64,000 nucleotides of DNA from the NCBI RefSeq assembly GCF_028476545.1, contig NW_026732508.1, forward strand, positions 248,001 through 312,000. The letters are read 5' to 3'. Made by a program: the position numbers and the translations under genes. Positions 21,486 to 34,103 of this stretch are shown here, piece by piece. The notes under the pieces were generated by a model. That model did not search any database. It was not told where the DNA came from and saw only the letters and a program-made list of their open reading frames with translations. How positions within the stretch are numbered: position 1 is the first letter of the stretch; each line of letters starts with the position of its first letter. The DNA comes from Physella acuta. Its lineage: Eukaryota; Mollusca; Gastropoda; Physidae.

Positions 21486-24040
21486 CACTACATCATCAAT
21501 TTTTTTTTATTTAAAAAAAAAAATCATCAATCTCACATGTTCACATTAAGTCATGTTTATTTTGTAAAATATATGTTGGTGTACAACTTTTATAAACTTT
21601 TTGTTTGTTTCGGTTTTTTTTAAAAATTGTTATGACGCAATTTTCGTTACAAGTGATCTATCCCATAACCCAGGAAGAGTTGTTGAATTTTTCATAATGC
21701 TTTGCCATCTTTCTCTGTCAACTGCTGCTTATATTCATTCAGAAATCAGCATCCCAGTCCATTCCTTGAGGAATGTTCCTATTTGTATAGGTGTATATTT
21801 GGTTGAATTTTTTTAAATGAAGGCCTGTTGTCAACCATGAAACGGTATGTTAAAATCCTAATGATGTCTCTGTTTCCCTGACCTTCTCCCACCTTGCACA
21901 GTCACCAAATGACTGTCTTTGATGTCCATGGAACCAAGTGTACAGTTGTCCTTTTCCATGTCTGAATACAGCTGTGTCCTTCCATCGAGGTGGCTCGCCT
22001 TCGCCATGAGCATGTGGTTGTTGTAGTTTCTCTAGGAAATCTTCCAACCTGACTGGTGACCTTTAACAGTAAGGGCCCAGTGTGCTAAGTGGTAACATCA
22101 TTTCTTCTCCTCCCCCTCCCCCCATGGTTTGGTGTACTAACTTAAATGTTTTGCCGGGACATGTCACTTTACAGTCACCTGTGAGAGATTTAGAGGATAG
22201 GAGGGGGAACAGTGAGGCCAATCACCTGGAGGTGTGGCTTGCTGGACATCATTTATACAACCACTTACCAGGGTCCCCTATAGTGATATGTTTATTATTA
22301 GGATAATAATTATTATAGATCATATTCAAAATAACATCATGTAAACAGTGTTGTATCCTTTCAGGGCTGAATTAGGATTTTAAGATAGTTTCATAGTTGA
22401 CAATAGGTCTGTTGCCTTCATTTAAAAAAGAAATTCAAACAAAAATACACATATACTAAATAGGAACATTCACAACACAAAATATCAAGATTTCTTAATT
22501 TTTATTTGTAATATTAATTCAGTCAAACATAAATTTAATCCAAATCTGTTTAGTAATTTGTAAAGTATTACAAATAACTTGTTGTGTACAGATCTTATAA
22601 AAGTAGCATGCTTTTTCTCCTGGAATATAATGGCATGCAGTTTTGTCTCTTACCTGGTCAATCAGTATCTACTCACAGGTAGATCTCATTAATATTATTC
22701 AGAATAAGATCGCACACATGCGTCACATTTTAAAATGTTTCAAAATGATCAGTGGAATGGAAGTCACAACATGAAAAGGGCAGTTTTAATCAATGTTAAA
22801 CAGCCGATTGTAACAGAGATTATAGTCAGAGTGAAAAAGGCACTTAATAAATATCAAGAATAGTCATGTCATCTTTCCAGAAGAAAATTTTCACTTGGTA
22901 AAAGAACACAGGAATACATCTATTTCAAATTCTTTCAGATGTTTGAGGGTATGCTATAATGAGAATGGCTTCATCATTCATTAAAATCAATTTTGATAGT
23001 ATGTGGATTATGTTAAAACTGTATTGCCTCAGTATAATTAAATACAAATGTCATTAAAATATTGCTTTATAAAATAATGTCACAGTAACACAAATCTTTG
23101 GTATGTAAAGGATTAGAAGAAAATCTTAAAACTTAGATTGACATGATGTTGTCAACATGGTACATAAAATATCACAAACATTTTTTATTAAATGCAAACA
23201 ACATATAGAAATACATTAATGTAAAAAAAAAATGATGAATCACAAATATTGATAGGTATCTTTGCTGATTATTAGGTTATAATGAAAATTATATTAAAAA
23301 AAGAGCTTTTAAGATTTGATGGTTCATAATGATTACAGGCGAAGTATAGTTCAATCTGTTTATGTGATCTTAGCATGAAGAGATTATTATGATCAGCTGC
23401 CTCTACCTGACTTGAATTATGTTCTCATCTGAGTTGGCAGGACTTACTGATGTCCTATAGACATAGGAATGTCACACACTCAATATTTACAGTTGTCAGG
23501 ACTTAGTGCCATCCTAAAACCTCAAAACTTTCAGTTAAGCGGTCAGATGCTCAATGGTGTTACATACTATTTAGGGATATTCAACACAAAAGCAGTGTGT
23601 AATTGAGATTTTTTTTCATTGGTCTCACTGTTAAATTGCTTGTAAAATTATAAACTTACACCTTGGTAAATCTAATTAGGAAAGAATTAAGAATTATGAA
23701 AACAAAAATGTTCTTTCTTTGGTAAAAAAATAATACATCAACTTGATCATTTTATCCACAACATAAGACTAAAATTAAATTAAATTTAAAAAAAAAATTC
23801 TTTTATAAAAACTTTAAAATTGAAAACTGGATCTTTGTTTACCCTCACTATCAGGGTAATGATTAAGTTTTATTTTCTTTAAAAAAATATAGATTAGATT
23901 TTACAATCTGATTTAATTTTACAGAAAAAAGGATAAAAATAAAATGCTTAGTTAAAACAGAGTAATAAAAAAACTTTCCTAAATATTGTTCTGAATATTC
24001 CTTCTTTGTCTTCGCACACACATGCAAAAAAACAAACAAC
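21486..24040. other. Convergent intergenic region between PPIH and TPK1
   Basis: It includes both 3'UTRs, whose ends could not be fixed. A minus-strand frame of 65 codons at 21850-22047 has no recognised domain. A diverged SINE-1 piece on the minus strand lies at about 23335-23480 (AGTATAGTTCAATCTG...GATCAGCTGCCTCTACCTGAC). Otherwise nothing was recognised. Confidence 0.45.
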
Positions 24041-27000
24041 TTATAAATCTTTGTATCCCATGAGCCAAAGCAATGGCTGGTCTGTTGTTACAGTGACAAT
24101 GCTGTCTGCCAGAGTATTTGATGTGCTGATCAGCTCGCCAAAACTCATTTTATCATTGGCTAGATCAAAATAAAATAAAAAACTACAAAAAAAGTGTATA
24201 AACAAGTTTTCATATGCACTAAAAACAACTATGTTTCTATAATAATAGTACACTATATGATATTATTATAATCAGAATCAAATATGTGATAAAGTTTTAA
24301 GAAGTCGGTTTAGCAAAATAAGGCAAAAAAATTAAAACCATCTTGTTAAATTATATAACTCTAACACTGATAACAAATACAGTTGTACTAATCAATGGGA
24401 AATAACTCTTAATTCAACTTCGACTTAATTTTAACTAAACCAAATCAATGTTGTGACAGCTATATCCAAACAAATATTAAAAAAAAAAGACTATGTATAA
24501 AAAAATTGCGCACTTTTACATACATTTATTATATAACCATAGCTGAGTAATTAGAAATACAAAGTGCTTGCTGTTTCCACAATGCTATTCGCCAAAAATT
24601 ATTTTGTATGGACCATGAGTTAGCGTACACTTTTGTTTAAGGGAACCGGGCACAAATGAAAACCAGCTGTCATCCTAGTTATTCCTAATCCCATTTTTTT
24701 CCAATCAAGTTCTTCATTTTATTCAGCATCTGCTGGCTGCTGTATAGACTTGCTCTGCCAGAAACTTGTTGTTATTGGCTGTGGTGTGTTTGGGTGCTGA
24801 GTGGTTTGATCATTCAACAAAGCCATTCTGAACTTTAGATGACTAGCGCAGGAGAATCAGCAGATTCATTTGGCCAGGCATTTTTCAAGATGAGACTGCC
24901 ACATAGAGACATCAATTGAACAAGTAATTGCTGCCACAACATATTGAATTTGCTGATCAGATAAGTCTATTCCATATATGCTTGGGTTATACATCAGTAC
25001 AAAAATGGGACATCTTTGGCAAAAACATATTCTTTTGTCCCACTACCCACCAAAAACTCTGGGTTAGAATTAATTTTATAGATGAATGGTCATAATCACT
25101 ATATTTACATGTAGTCTTACATAAGCAGTCATAGATATGAAGGTTAATAATGCATGAGGCCCATAATAGATACACCAGTACATACTCTTCAAAAGTGATT
25201 ACATCGTGGTGCTTAGCCATTTGTGCAGCTCAAACAAATTAACCAAGTTTGTAGAAGTCATTAGAACCAACTGGCTTTGAACTTTGAGTTAAAATCTTTT
25301 GTGATACGATTAATATAACCATTAATTTTAATCAACGTGTTGATTATCTCAAGAGTAATAAATTTTAAAAAATAATCTTTAAGGACTATAAATCAATCCT
25401 ATCCCTTAAGATCATTTTATTGTCAATATTGGTAAGTTCATCAGTCCGTTCCATATCACCATCATTATCAGAAAGGTAGAAACAAACATGGAAAAGGTCA
25501 GCTGTCAGTAAAGCAGAAGCAGCCAGAATGATGTGGGAGTAGTCGCACTGAACAGAGTATGATGAAGAGGTGTGGTTGCGTCCTTGTGCTCCACAAGTTG
25601 TCCACAGGATTGATGATGATCATCATCAGCAGACACTTCATCATTAAGAATACTATCAGATGTGTGACTTTAAGATGTCACAATCGTAGCAATTGAGGTC
25701 CATCAAAGTTATTTAAAATAAGATAAGTAAAAATAAAATTATATGTGGGTAAATGCATGCAATAGTAAAATGTACTAATTACAATGTTTACGTTGTACAA
25801 GGAAATAGCAAAGAGGTACCTACTGAGATTGTACTTCAACCCTGTGGTTGTAACATTCAAAGCTGGCTGACCAATGGGGACTAAACCACACCAATCTCCT
25901 TCCAGCCCAGTGTCACAGTGTAAAGTATGTTCACCCTGACGGACATTGGTAAAAATGTTAATTACAAATAAATGAACCACTATCTAACAAGCCACTTCCT
26001 CGTGTATCTGGAGATTAAAAGCTTAAGTTTTAAAATGCTTTACGTGAAAGGTAATCTTGGAGTACTATAAAAAATAATTATAATACAGATAGTAGTAAGA
26101 AACAATCATCACAAAAGTGATTCATTATTTTGTTTATTACAAGTTAATGAACCTATATAATAAATACTGACCTCTACTAAAGAAGACTAATACACTATAC
26201 ATTTCTCTATAATAGTGTTATAAACTAATGAAATCTATTTCACCTGATACTTAATTAAAATTTATTTGGGTAAACATTAATAAATACAAATAAACTACCA
26301 GAACCCAACTTTTATACTGAACTGTGAATTATCTTTAAAGCCAATCCTTTTTAAATTTAAAGACATGCCAGCCTGTATGAATTGTTAAGAGATTAAAAGT
26401 ACAAAAATGCTAACCTTGTCCAAGAGAAGAGCCAGTGAAGAATCTGATAACAAAAGCAGGGGAACTTGTGCTAAACTAAATGCTGTGTACAGTGTGTTGA
26501 TGTTGGCCAACGTGTGATCCATCCTTCCTCCAAATGCACCAATAGCTACAACCATCTCAATCTGACGCAGACAAAAATATTAAAATTACGCCTTAACTTA
26601 AGTATTTAGCTTATCAATAGAATTTTTGTCGTAGTGAATACCAGTTTAATAAGAAACAAACAAGAAGCAGCATCAGTAATCCATTTTTACTTAACCAAAA
26701 ATACGTCTTCAGTTAGTTTAAATAATAAATCTTACAGTTTTCTGATCAACTCTCTCAGTGACAACTCTCAAGCATTTAGTAAAATCAGTTTCATCTTGAT
26801 CGGGAGTTGATATTATGTCAACATTCTGAAAGAAACCAATATCTCTAGGTTGGTTGTCTAGAGCAAATTCATGTACTAATATCACAACAAAATGTGTTTA
26901 TTTTTTTACTTAATGAAAAAATATAATCTGGAAGTGATACAAGATTTAAACTATTTGAAAGAAATATACAATATTTTAAATCACACTAAAACAACATATT

Positions 27001-28320
27001 CTGATACTTTATATCTGATGATAAATTAAACAAAACCATCAAATTTTTTTACAATATAGTTTATACAGCTTTTCATCCTGATTCTAAACATTAAACTTGT
27101 AACATAACTACTATTAATACCATAAAATACAGCATCATCATAAAATTCTTTATTAACTATAACTCCTTTCTACTTCAGTCCAGGGCCTATCTATTTGAGC
27201 ACACGGTGATTTACAGGTACCTTATTCTTGTAGTACTCTAGTACAGCAGGGCTGGCTGAGTCAAAGTCACCAGTGATAACATTTGGTAAATATTCATCTT
27301 TCTGGTCACAAAAACTTTTGTGGAGCCGATTCACACCTCCGTCAGTCACTGCTGTAAAAGCACCTGTAAAATACACAAAAACAACAAACAAATCTGTCAT
27401 GTGTTGACATTAGGAATGTTTTTATGTGTTCAAGTTCAAGGACACAAGAAGACAGCTGAAAATAGCAAATGTGTCCAGCATGAATAAAACCAATGTAATA
27501 ATTAATAAAGCTGGATGAAAAATTATCCTTTAAATAGAAAATAGAGTAGACTTAAACTGAAAGTTAAATACATAAATAGGCCTAAGTCTTTTTCTAAATA
27601 TTGCATACATACTCTTTTTCCATAAATGTGTAAGAAGAGGTACATCAATTGGTCTGTTAAGAATTATTAGAGCTATCTTGGGCCCTAAAATTAAAAGTGG
27701 AAGGCATGTGTTAGGCCAATAAATTCAATTTGTCATTCTTGAACTGACTGAACATAAATACTATATTATAATTATATGCCTAAAAAAATATTATATTAAT
27801 TAGAGGCTAACATTGATAAGTTAAAGTAAAGTTAAATACTAAATAGTTAAGTTCAGTTAAATTAAAATAAGAATGGTTGAGAATAGTAATGAATAATTAA
27901 TAAATTTTTTTTAAATTAAGTGATAGTTTAGTAATTTTACTTTAGTTAGTCAGAGTTCAGCTCATAAAACATCATCATAGACATAGTAGTGAGTTATTAG
28001 TTAGAGTTAGACTTGTTAGAGTGTGTTGTTGTGTTAGACTCAGACGACTCAGTCAGTGTCAGTGTGGGGGTGTAGTCTCAGACTGTCAGTGTCAGTGTAA
28101 GTTAAGTATTTAATTTAAGTAAGTACTAAGTAGTTTAGTAAGTAGTAGATCTAGTAGTAGAGTGTGGACTGGAGTTGTGGGTCGTACGTACTAACTACTA
28201 ACTACGTCGATAACGTAGGCTGTCGTAGGTAGGCCTAGTTAAAGAGGTAATTAATTTAATTAAATACAAAAAAATACCTGCGCCTGGGAGCAAACAGGTA
28301 AGTGGACGAAAGACATGCAT
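24041..28320 (-). CDS. TPK1: Thiamin pyrophosphokinase 1, 7 exons, complete
   Basis: This cytosolic enzyme converts thiamin plus ATP to thiamin diphosphate plus AMP. Exons in transcript order are 28320-28278, 27684-27613, 27363-27221, 26825-26736, 26561-26415, 25935-25824 and 24159-24041. All phases close, giving 241 aa, against 243 in human. The N-terminal catalytic domain carries DGGVNRL (46-52), GDFDS (70-74) and DQDETDFTK (95-103), the conserved acidic motifs for nucleotide and Mg binding. GAFGGRMDH (124-132) is the GGRxDH motif. The C-terminal beta domain contains the thiamin-binding part, with [18 protein letters not shown] and TTTGLKYNL, ending STSNT...[13 protein letters not shown]. 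The start ATG at 28320 was chosen because [15 protein letters not shown] aligns with the family N-terminus, although the frame is open upstream. Introns total over 3.5 kb. Confidence 0.95.
27965..28205. repeat. Cryptic simple sequence in TPK1 intron 1
   Basis: On the plus strand this is almost entirely built from GT/AGT words (TTAGAGTTAG, GTCAGTGTCAGTGT, AAGTAAGTACTAAGTAG), with few long exact repeats. It looks like slippage-derived low-complexity DNA. No other function is visible. Confidence 0.6.
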
Positions 28321-29754
28321 ATCAATAACAAAACGAATGCGTAAAAAAACAATATTCTTTAGGTAGAATCTATAATTATAAATTAAGTCTAGTGGACACT
28401 TGTGGTGGATCTTCGAAAAGAAATTGTTTTGGTACAAAAATAATCGTCAACATTAGCCAGATACCATAATTAATAATATTGCCAAATACTCTGTAGAACT
28501 ACGACTTGTGTTCTAGATTTAGATAAGTTGACTTAAAAAACAACACTTTTTTTCTTTTTGACAATTAAGCTAGTGCGGTAATATATTTCTATCTTAAAAT
28601 TAAGAATAATTTAATTTTAGAGATTGAAATTCCTAAATTATTATTATTGCTTGGTGAGCTAGACAATCTACGTTTTAATTTCATCACCAATCTGCCGATA
28701 TGGCATGATGGTTTACGGGCATTCCCATTTCTCTTCTTCCGTATTGTTAAAAAGATAACTGATCTTTTTACTCATTCTATTTTTAAAAAAGAACAGAATA
28801 ATAATTATAGTCTAGATCTAATTGAATGCCCTCTATTATTTAAGAGATATTTGCTCGTTATTTATCAGATTGAAAAATATATTTCCACACTTGTGTCGTT
28901 TTTTGTAAACCTCTGACGTCTAAAATCTAATTCTAAATCTAAGCTAAAGCTTTTATTTATTATTTTAATTTTATCTTTTCAAAACTTAAGATCTTGGGTG
29001 TAGCTAATGGAGGCGAGCGAGTTGACGAGATTCCGTCCCCAATGTTGTTGACATGGAATAAAAACGTGCTTTTTAGATTTAGACCGTAAAAAAAAATAAA
29101 AACTTAAGCCTAAAATTAATTTAGAAATTTTATATTTTTAGAATAAATGCTATAAAAGTTGCAAATCCAGAGAACTTGAAAATAATTTGTTGAGTTTAAG
29201 GTTACATTTCTATTTATTTTCATCAAGCCTAAGTTATAACCGGATGTTTCACTTTCGTAAGACAAATATTGATTAGCTGTACAGTAACTTAGTGATCGAT
29301 AACTATTTGTTTACAAAACTTTGCAGATCAAGTTTTTAAATAACCATGCAAATTTAAAACCCCATGACCTAGTTTTCTATTTTTAGCTTACAATGTGTAC
29401 AATAAAATCAATGGCGGCCTATCCAATAGCAGGATGCCATTGTTTATGTCGCCATTACACGTGAAAACCAAATTGTTTTTGCTTTTTTTTTAATTTTTAT
29501 TTAGTTACCGAAAATATTATAAACATCAAATACGTCCAATCTTTAGTAAAGTCCGAAAAAAACCAGATAGACAGGATTTTATAACCATATTAATTGTAAC
29601 TACGCTGTGCATGATTTTTAAATGAATTTATACACCTCTCAAATACCTTTGAGACTTTTCTCGCTGGTGTCCATTATTGTAGAAGCAGGAACGAGATCGG
29701 CTATTATCTGATTTCATATAGTTAGTGAAATTTTTTAAAATGTAAAAATTTAGT
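28321..29754. other. TPK1 upstream region, no second gene
   Basis: AT-rich sequence that must contain the TPK1 promoter and 5'UTR. No TATA box or CpG-rich core could be picked out. A plus frame at 28647-28916 shows no domain. Confidence 0.4.
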
Positions 29755-29825
29755 TCCCATACCGGGAATCGAACCCGGGCCGCCTGGGTGAAAGCCAGGA
29801 ATCCTAACCACTAGACCATATGGGA
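29755..29825 (-). tRNA. tRNA-Glu (anticodon TTC)
   Basis: On the minus strand it starts TCCCATATGGTCTAGTGG and ends CGATTCCCGGTATGGGA. The acceptor stem TCCCATA/TATGGGA pairs fully. The A box is TGGTCTAGTGG and the B box GGTTCGATTCC. The anticodon stem CCTGG/CCAGG encloses CTTTCAC, placing TTC at 29790-29792. There is no intron. A run of five T (AAAAA on plus near 29745) lies a few bases downstream, as expected of a Pol III terminator. It appears intact. Confidence 0.97.
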
Positions 29826-30361
29826 GACACACTAAATGTAGAGCTTTAATGATCAGACACATGCATTTAAGTAAGGTCTAAAGATTGTTGTAAATGAATG
29901 CTAGTGATAAATATTTTGTGATTGAAATACCATTTCTCCCCCGCCTATAATGGACACCAACTATATCTACCTAGATTTTAGAAATAAGTTATAGTTATAA
30001 CAACACTGCAAATATTTAGACAAATTAGTTTTTAACTAAAGGGAGACTAACATGAGACAGGTAAAAAGTTACATAGTTCTCTACCTTGAATCGTAATCAT
30101 TATTTAATCATTTTTTCAAAGATGTCATGTTTAGGCTACATACTGTTTGCGGCAGAATTTTTATAAGTTTATCAAATATATTTACTTCAACCTATTTAAA
30201 TGTTTGTGAAGGTTCTAATTTAATGTGAAGGAAACAGTTTCCATGTCTACATGGCTTTCTTTTTTTAAAATCAGCGTAGAAAACTAAGCAGGCCCTAAAA
30301 GTAAGGCAACGTTCATTAAAACTTTTGCTGGGGTTTCAAAATTATTTGGTTTTGAACGTAG
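29826..30361. other. Intergenic, no feature recognised
   Basis: AT-rich sequence between the tRNA gene and the hAT element. No repeat terminus or exon was recognised. Confidence 0.4.
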
Positions 30362-30369
30362 GCCTATAT

Positions 30370-31257
30370 CAGGGGTCGGCAACCTTTTGAGACGAAAGAG
30401 CCAAAAGTTACAATTTAGATCTACATAATTTTCCAGTTTTTAAAGAGCCACTAACATTTTTATTTCAATATCTGGTATTTGATTTGGATTAGGCAAATAA
30501 GTTTAATTTTTTAATTTAAAATAAGTAGCTTTAAATGTGAAATAATATTTATTCATATAAAAACATACACATGTTTCGCACAAAACATATTAAATTATTT
30601 TAGCTAGCTCTGATATGATATAGATTCTACTTAGTTATAAAAAAAACAACTATAGGACTATTTCAATCCACTTTAGAAGCTCTTAACTTTTTTTTTCTTT
30701 ACGGACATCATCGGCCCAGGAGGTGTCTCCCATTAGCCAGGCAGGCCTCAACACGGCTAACTTCGACTAACTGGCTTGGATGGATATCGGTTTGATTACC
30801 GTGTATCGGTCACTTCTGTCCTTATCTTCCACCCACAGAGCCCAGTGTTAACTCGTACTCCACAGTCCAGTACCCGGCTCAACCGTAGGAAGCTAATAGC
30901 TAAAAACTACGTCACTCAGATCAAATTAATGATTACTAACAGATAGGTAAATGCATTCTGAATAAAATAACATTCTCCATTAAACGATATTCGAAAAAGT
31001 CGGCTGTGGGGCTGGGCTTGGTGCCCAAGCGGCTGTCAGCTGTCCGAATACTCTCTACTCCCACCTATTCTCATTGTTCGCTGATTAGTGTTTTTATTAT
31101 GTTTAAACTCGTGTTTCATTACAGTATATAATTTGTTATGGGTTTTGAAAATAAAATAATACAATAATTTCTAATATTTGTGCATGGAGCTGGAGAGCGG
31201 CATCTTGACATCAAAAGAGCCGCATGCGGCTCGCGAGCCGCATGTTGCCTACCCCTG
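30370..31257. mobile_element. Non-autonomous hAT element, 888 bp, perfect 8-bp target duplication
   Basis: The left end is CAGGGGTCGGCAACCTTTTGA and the right end, on minus, CAGGGGTAGGCAACATGCGGC. The direct repeat GCCTATAT flanks it exactly (30362-30369 and 31258-31265). Subterminal AGAGCC/GGCTCG words also recur on both sides. There is no transposase frame. An unrelated, less AT-rich block of about 250 bp (30695-30950) sits near the middle and may be a later insertion. Confidence 0.95.
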
Positions 31258-31430
31258 GCCTATATATGTCAATCTAGCATTTTATGGAAATAACATTAAT
31301 GGCAACATGCATTAATAGGCTATATCTTCCAATTTTTGACAATTTTACCTCCTCTCCGTCACACATCGTCACAAAAAGCCACCCCCCCCCAAATGACGTC
31401 ACACATCAGCTACACCCCCCCCCCCTCCTT

Positions 31431-31760
31431 GACGGCCTGTATATGGACTGCACTAGTCAGAAGTCAACTTTAATTGACGGTCTGTATATGGACTGCACTA
31501 GTCAGAAGTCAACTTTCATTGACGGCCTGTATATGGACTGCATTAGTCAGAAGTCAACTTTCATTGACGGCCTGTATATGGACTGCACTAGTCAGAAGTC
31601 AACTTTCATTGACGGCCTGTATATGGACTGCACTAGTCAGAAGTCAACTTTCATTGACGGCCTGTATATGGACTGTACTAGTCAGAAGTCAACTTTCATT
31701 GACGGCCTGTATATGCTGTACTATTCAGAAGTCAACTTTAATTGACCGTCTTTACATGGA
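31431..31760 (+). repeat. 45-bp minisatellite (about 7 units)
   Basis: Units begin GACGGCCTGTATATGGACTG, continue CACTAGTCAGAAGTCAACTT and are exactly 45 bp apart (31431, 31476 and so on). The last units are degenerate. The array reads as DGLYMDCTSQKSTFI repeats because 45 is a multiple of three. There is no evidence of a real protein. Confidence 0.93.
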
Positions 31761-31881
31761 CTGTGCCAGACAGAAATCAACTTTACTACCAAGAGTCACA
31801 GGCGCATACCATCCAGCTGAGAAGACGTGCAGGATCCTGCAAGAAAAAGGACAATTATTTTTCTACTAACCGGATTATGGT

Positions 31882-32057
31882 CAGTGTTTCTTCCAGAGTT
31901 TTTTTTTTTGGGGGGGGGGGGGGGGCACTGAAATTTTCGGGAGGGGGCGGAAACTGTTAAAAGTATGTATTTTCTATATAAAATTTCATTTCGTCGTGGA
32001 TGGTGGCCTCTCTCCGGGGTGGGGGGGGGGGCGAAGAGATGCCTGGAAGAAAGACTG
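31882..32057. mobile_element. Small hAT-type element, CAGTGTTTCTTCCAGA family
   Basis: The left end is CAGTGTTTCTTCCAGAG and the right end, on minus, CAGTCTTTCTTCCAGGCATC. The flanks ATTATGGT (31874-31881) and ATTATGAT (32058-32065) are an 8-bp duplication with one mismatch. The interior has G runs and the shared words GAAATTTTCGGG and ACTGTTAAAAGTATGTATTT. It is non-coding. Confidence 0.85.
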
Positions 32058-32952
32058 ATTATGATATGTACCTTTTACATTCTTCATATGAGTGGGTCGG
32101 AAGAACAAGCTCCCCCTCTTACAATACAGCTAGACTCTACTCCTCCCCCCCCTGTCAATTATCCATATATTATGTGCAAACACGCTCACAAAAATAAAAT
32201 AAAGTGGATTAGGTTATTCCCCCTGGCGATTACAAACGTGCCAATAATCTTAAGGTAATCTACGGGTTAGAGTTATCGCTGGGCTAGGGCTAAGTCTAGG
32301 ATACGGGGAAATGTTAGGATTAGGCCGAGGGTTAGTAAATACGAGTGTGGCTTGGCTTTGATTTAGGTATTGGGTTAGGTCTAGGGATGTTAGGACATTT
32401 TCTACAGAGAATAATCTTCTCAATATTTTGCCAGTTACCCTTTATAGAACAGCAAGACAAAGTCGGACATTCTATAAAAATGTGAATCTTCAGTGAAAGG
32501 TAGGTAAAGTGGGTAAAGAATTTCAAGGTTAATATTACCATTATACATTACTTAGCATTCATTACAAAGAAAGAGAATTCGATATAAGCCTACCAAATTT
32601 ATTTTTTTTTTATCAGAAGGCGTTGTAGACTAAAACGTGGGACCCACTGGCTACAAAATTGTTGAAAACATGATAAGACCATTCACGCATGACGTATTCA
32701 CCTAGTTATATAAGTTGAAAAACACAATCTATTTTTAATATCGCTACGACGCTAGTTCTGTCGCACTCATTGAAAAATAGGTCACTAACGGTCAAAATAA
32801 AAACAACCAAGGAGTAGCCAATTCCTACGTATAAACAAAATAAGAGAGTATTTTTTTAACGGAAGTACGAGTTTACAATAGGCCCACTCCTATTATCTCA
32901 AAACAGACGAACATTGTGATCATTGTCATCCGATGATTCAACAACTGATGAA
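32058..32952. other. Intergenic, no gene
   Basis: It contains degenerate TTAGGG-like words (GGGTTAG, GGGCTAGGGC, GGGTTAGGTC) between 32255 and 32390, with no long array. The rest is AT-rich and unassigned. Confidence 0.4.
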
Positions 32953-33360
32953 CAGTGTTTCTTTCAGGCGTCTTTTCGGGGGGGGGGGGGGGAGAGAGAG
33001 AGAGAAACCGCCCACCTCCATTCCCCGCAGTGTTTCTTCCAGACTTTTTTCTCCGGAAGGGGGGGGGGGGGGCACTTGAAATTTTCGGGGAAGGGGGCGG
33101 TAGACTTTCTTCGGGGGGGGGGGGGCGGACACTGTTAAAAGTATATATTTTCTATATAAATTATCTAAATTTCATTTCGTTCGGGGGGGGGGGGGCGGTA
33201 AAAGAGAAGAGATGCCTGGAAGAAACTCTGATTCCCCGAATGAAATTGAATTTATATAGAAAAATATATATACTTTTACACCTGTCTGCCCCCCCCCCTC
33301 CCAATCGGAAAATCCCCCTGCCCCTCTAAAAAAAAAACCAAAAGTCTGAAAGAAACACTG
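32953..33360. mobile_element. Small hAT-type element carrying a younger copy of its own family
   Basis: The outer ends are CAGTGTTTCTTTCAGGCG and, on minus at 33360, CAGTGTTTCTTTCAGACTTTT. Their flanks do not match, so the outer target duplication has decayed or one end was lost. A second element of the same family lies inside. Confidence 0.6.
33028..33230. mobile_element. Nested CAGTGTTTCTTCCAGA element, perfect target duplication
   Basis: It begins CAGTGTTTCTTCCAGACTTTT and ends, on minus, CAGAGTTTCTTCCAGGCATC. ATTCCCCG flanks it on both sides (33020-33027 and 33231-33238). It holds three G runs and the family words ACTTGAAATTTTCGGGG and TAAAAGTATATATTTTCTA. Confidence 0.92.
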
Positions 33361-33870
33361 CCCATGTAAGAATCTGAGTTAGAAATATACACGGTATTGA
33401 TTATTATTATGATGATAGCCTCGCTGAAAAGAAACGTGACCTTTAATCTTCACTGAGATTCCACCTGCGTGTCTACAGTAGCCTTATTTGGTGCGCCCAG
33501 TAACTCTATATTTGCTTAGATTAGTCGTGTAGTAAGGTAGTTTTTTTTTACACATTACAAGCCTGCTGTACACATTTCGTTTTATAGATATTAGAAGCAT
33601 ATGTGTATGCGATGAATGAGCGTTTTATAATTATAATTTCAAACAAAACAGAGAATTTTTCTTTATTTTTTAAAGCTCACCCTAACATAGGAACATCACT
33701 ATAGTACCTTGATTCGTCACTGATCAAACATAGCCTGGCCGGCATTAGAGCCCTGGCTAACAAAGTCTTCCACACGTTAGGCTAACCTACTTTACTATGA
33801 GTTCAGGGATCTTCACAAATTACACAACACAGAAATAGGCATTTTGACTAACCGCATTACCCTTTACCGG

Positions 33871-33963
33871 GTTATTAGCATATATTTTCTTAGACCACCA
33901 CCTAATTAGTATATGAAGTTTCTTGAACCCCCCCCCCCCCCCACACACACACACCTTTTTCTA

Positions 33964-33995
<32 letters not shown>

Positions 33996-34103
33996 AGCGT
34001 GAATATTTGGTAATTTTAAAAGATTTTGCAACTAAATAAAGGTAATCACATCATCTTGTGTTAAAATTGCTTGTTACGTCTTTACTTTAATTAAGTTAAA
34101 TAA
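33871..34103 (+). repeat. Repeat X, copy 1, left portion
   Basis: From GTTATTAGCATATATTTTCT through CACCTAATTAGTATATGAAG, GCGTGAATATTTGGTAATTT and GGTAATCACATCATCTTGTG this matches 41832-42043 with few differences apart from C and A homopolymers. Copy 1 is then interrupted by the foldback element and resumes at 37093. Sequence from 33361 to here has no recognised feature. Confidence 0.9.

Noticed and set aside
21850-22047. 65-codon minus frame (PPRWKDTAVFRHGKGQLYTWF)
   Set aside because: It resembles the end of some LINE reverse-transcriptase frames only vaguely, with no motif firm enough to name.
31284-31745. 153-codon frame with DGLYMDCTSQKSTFI repeats
   Set aside because: It is produced by the 45-bp minisatellite. 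The non-repeat part shows no domain.
32255-32400. Interstitial telomere-like TTAGGG words
   Set aside because: Only scattered degenerate copies, with no run of perfect units. The same applies to CTAACCCTAA near 9475-9505.
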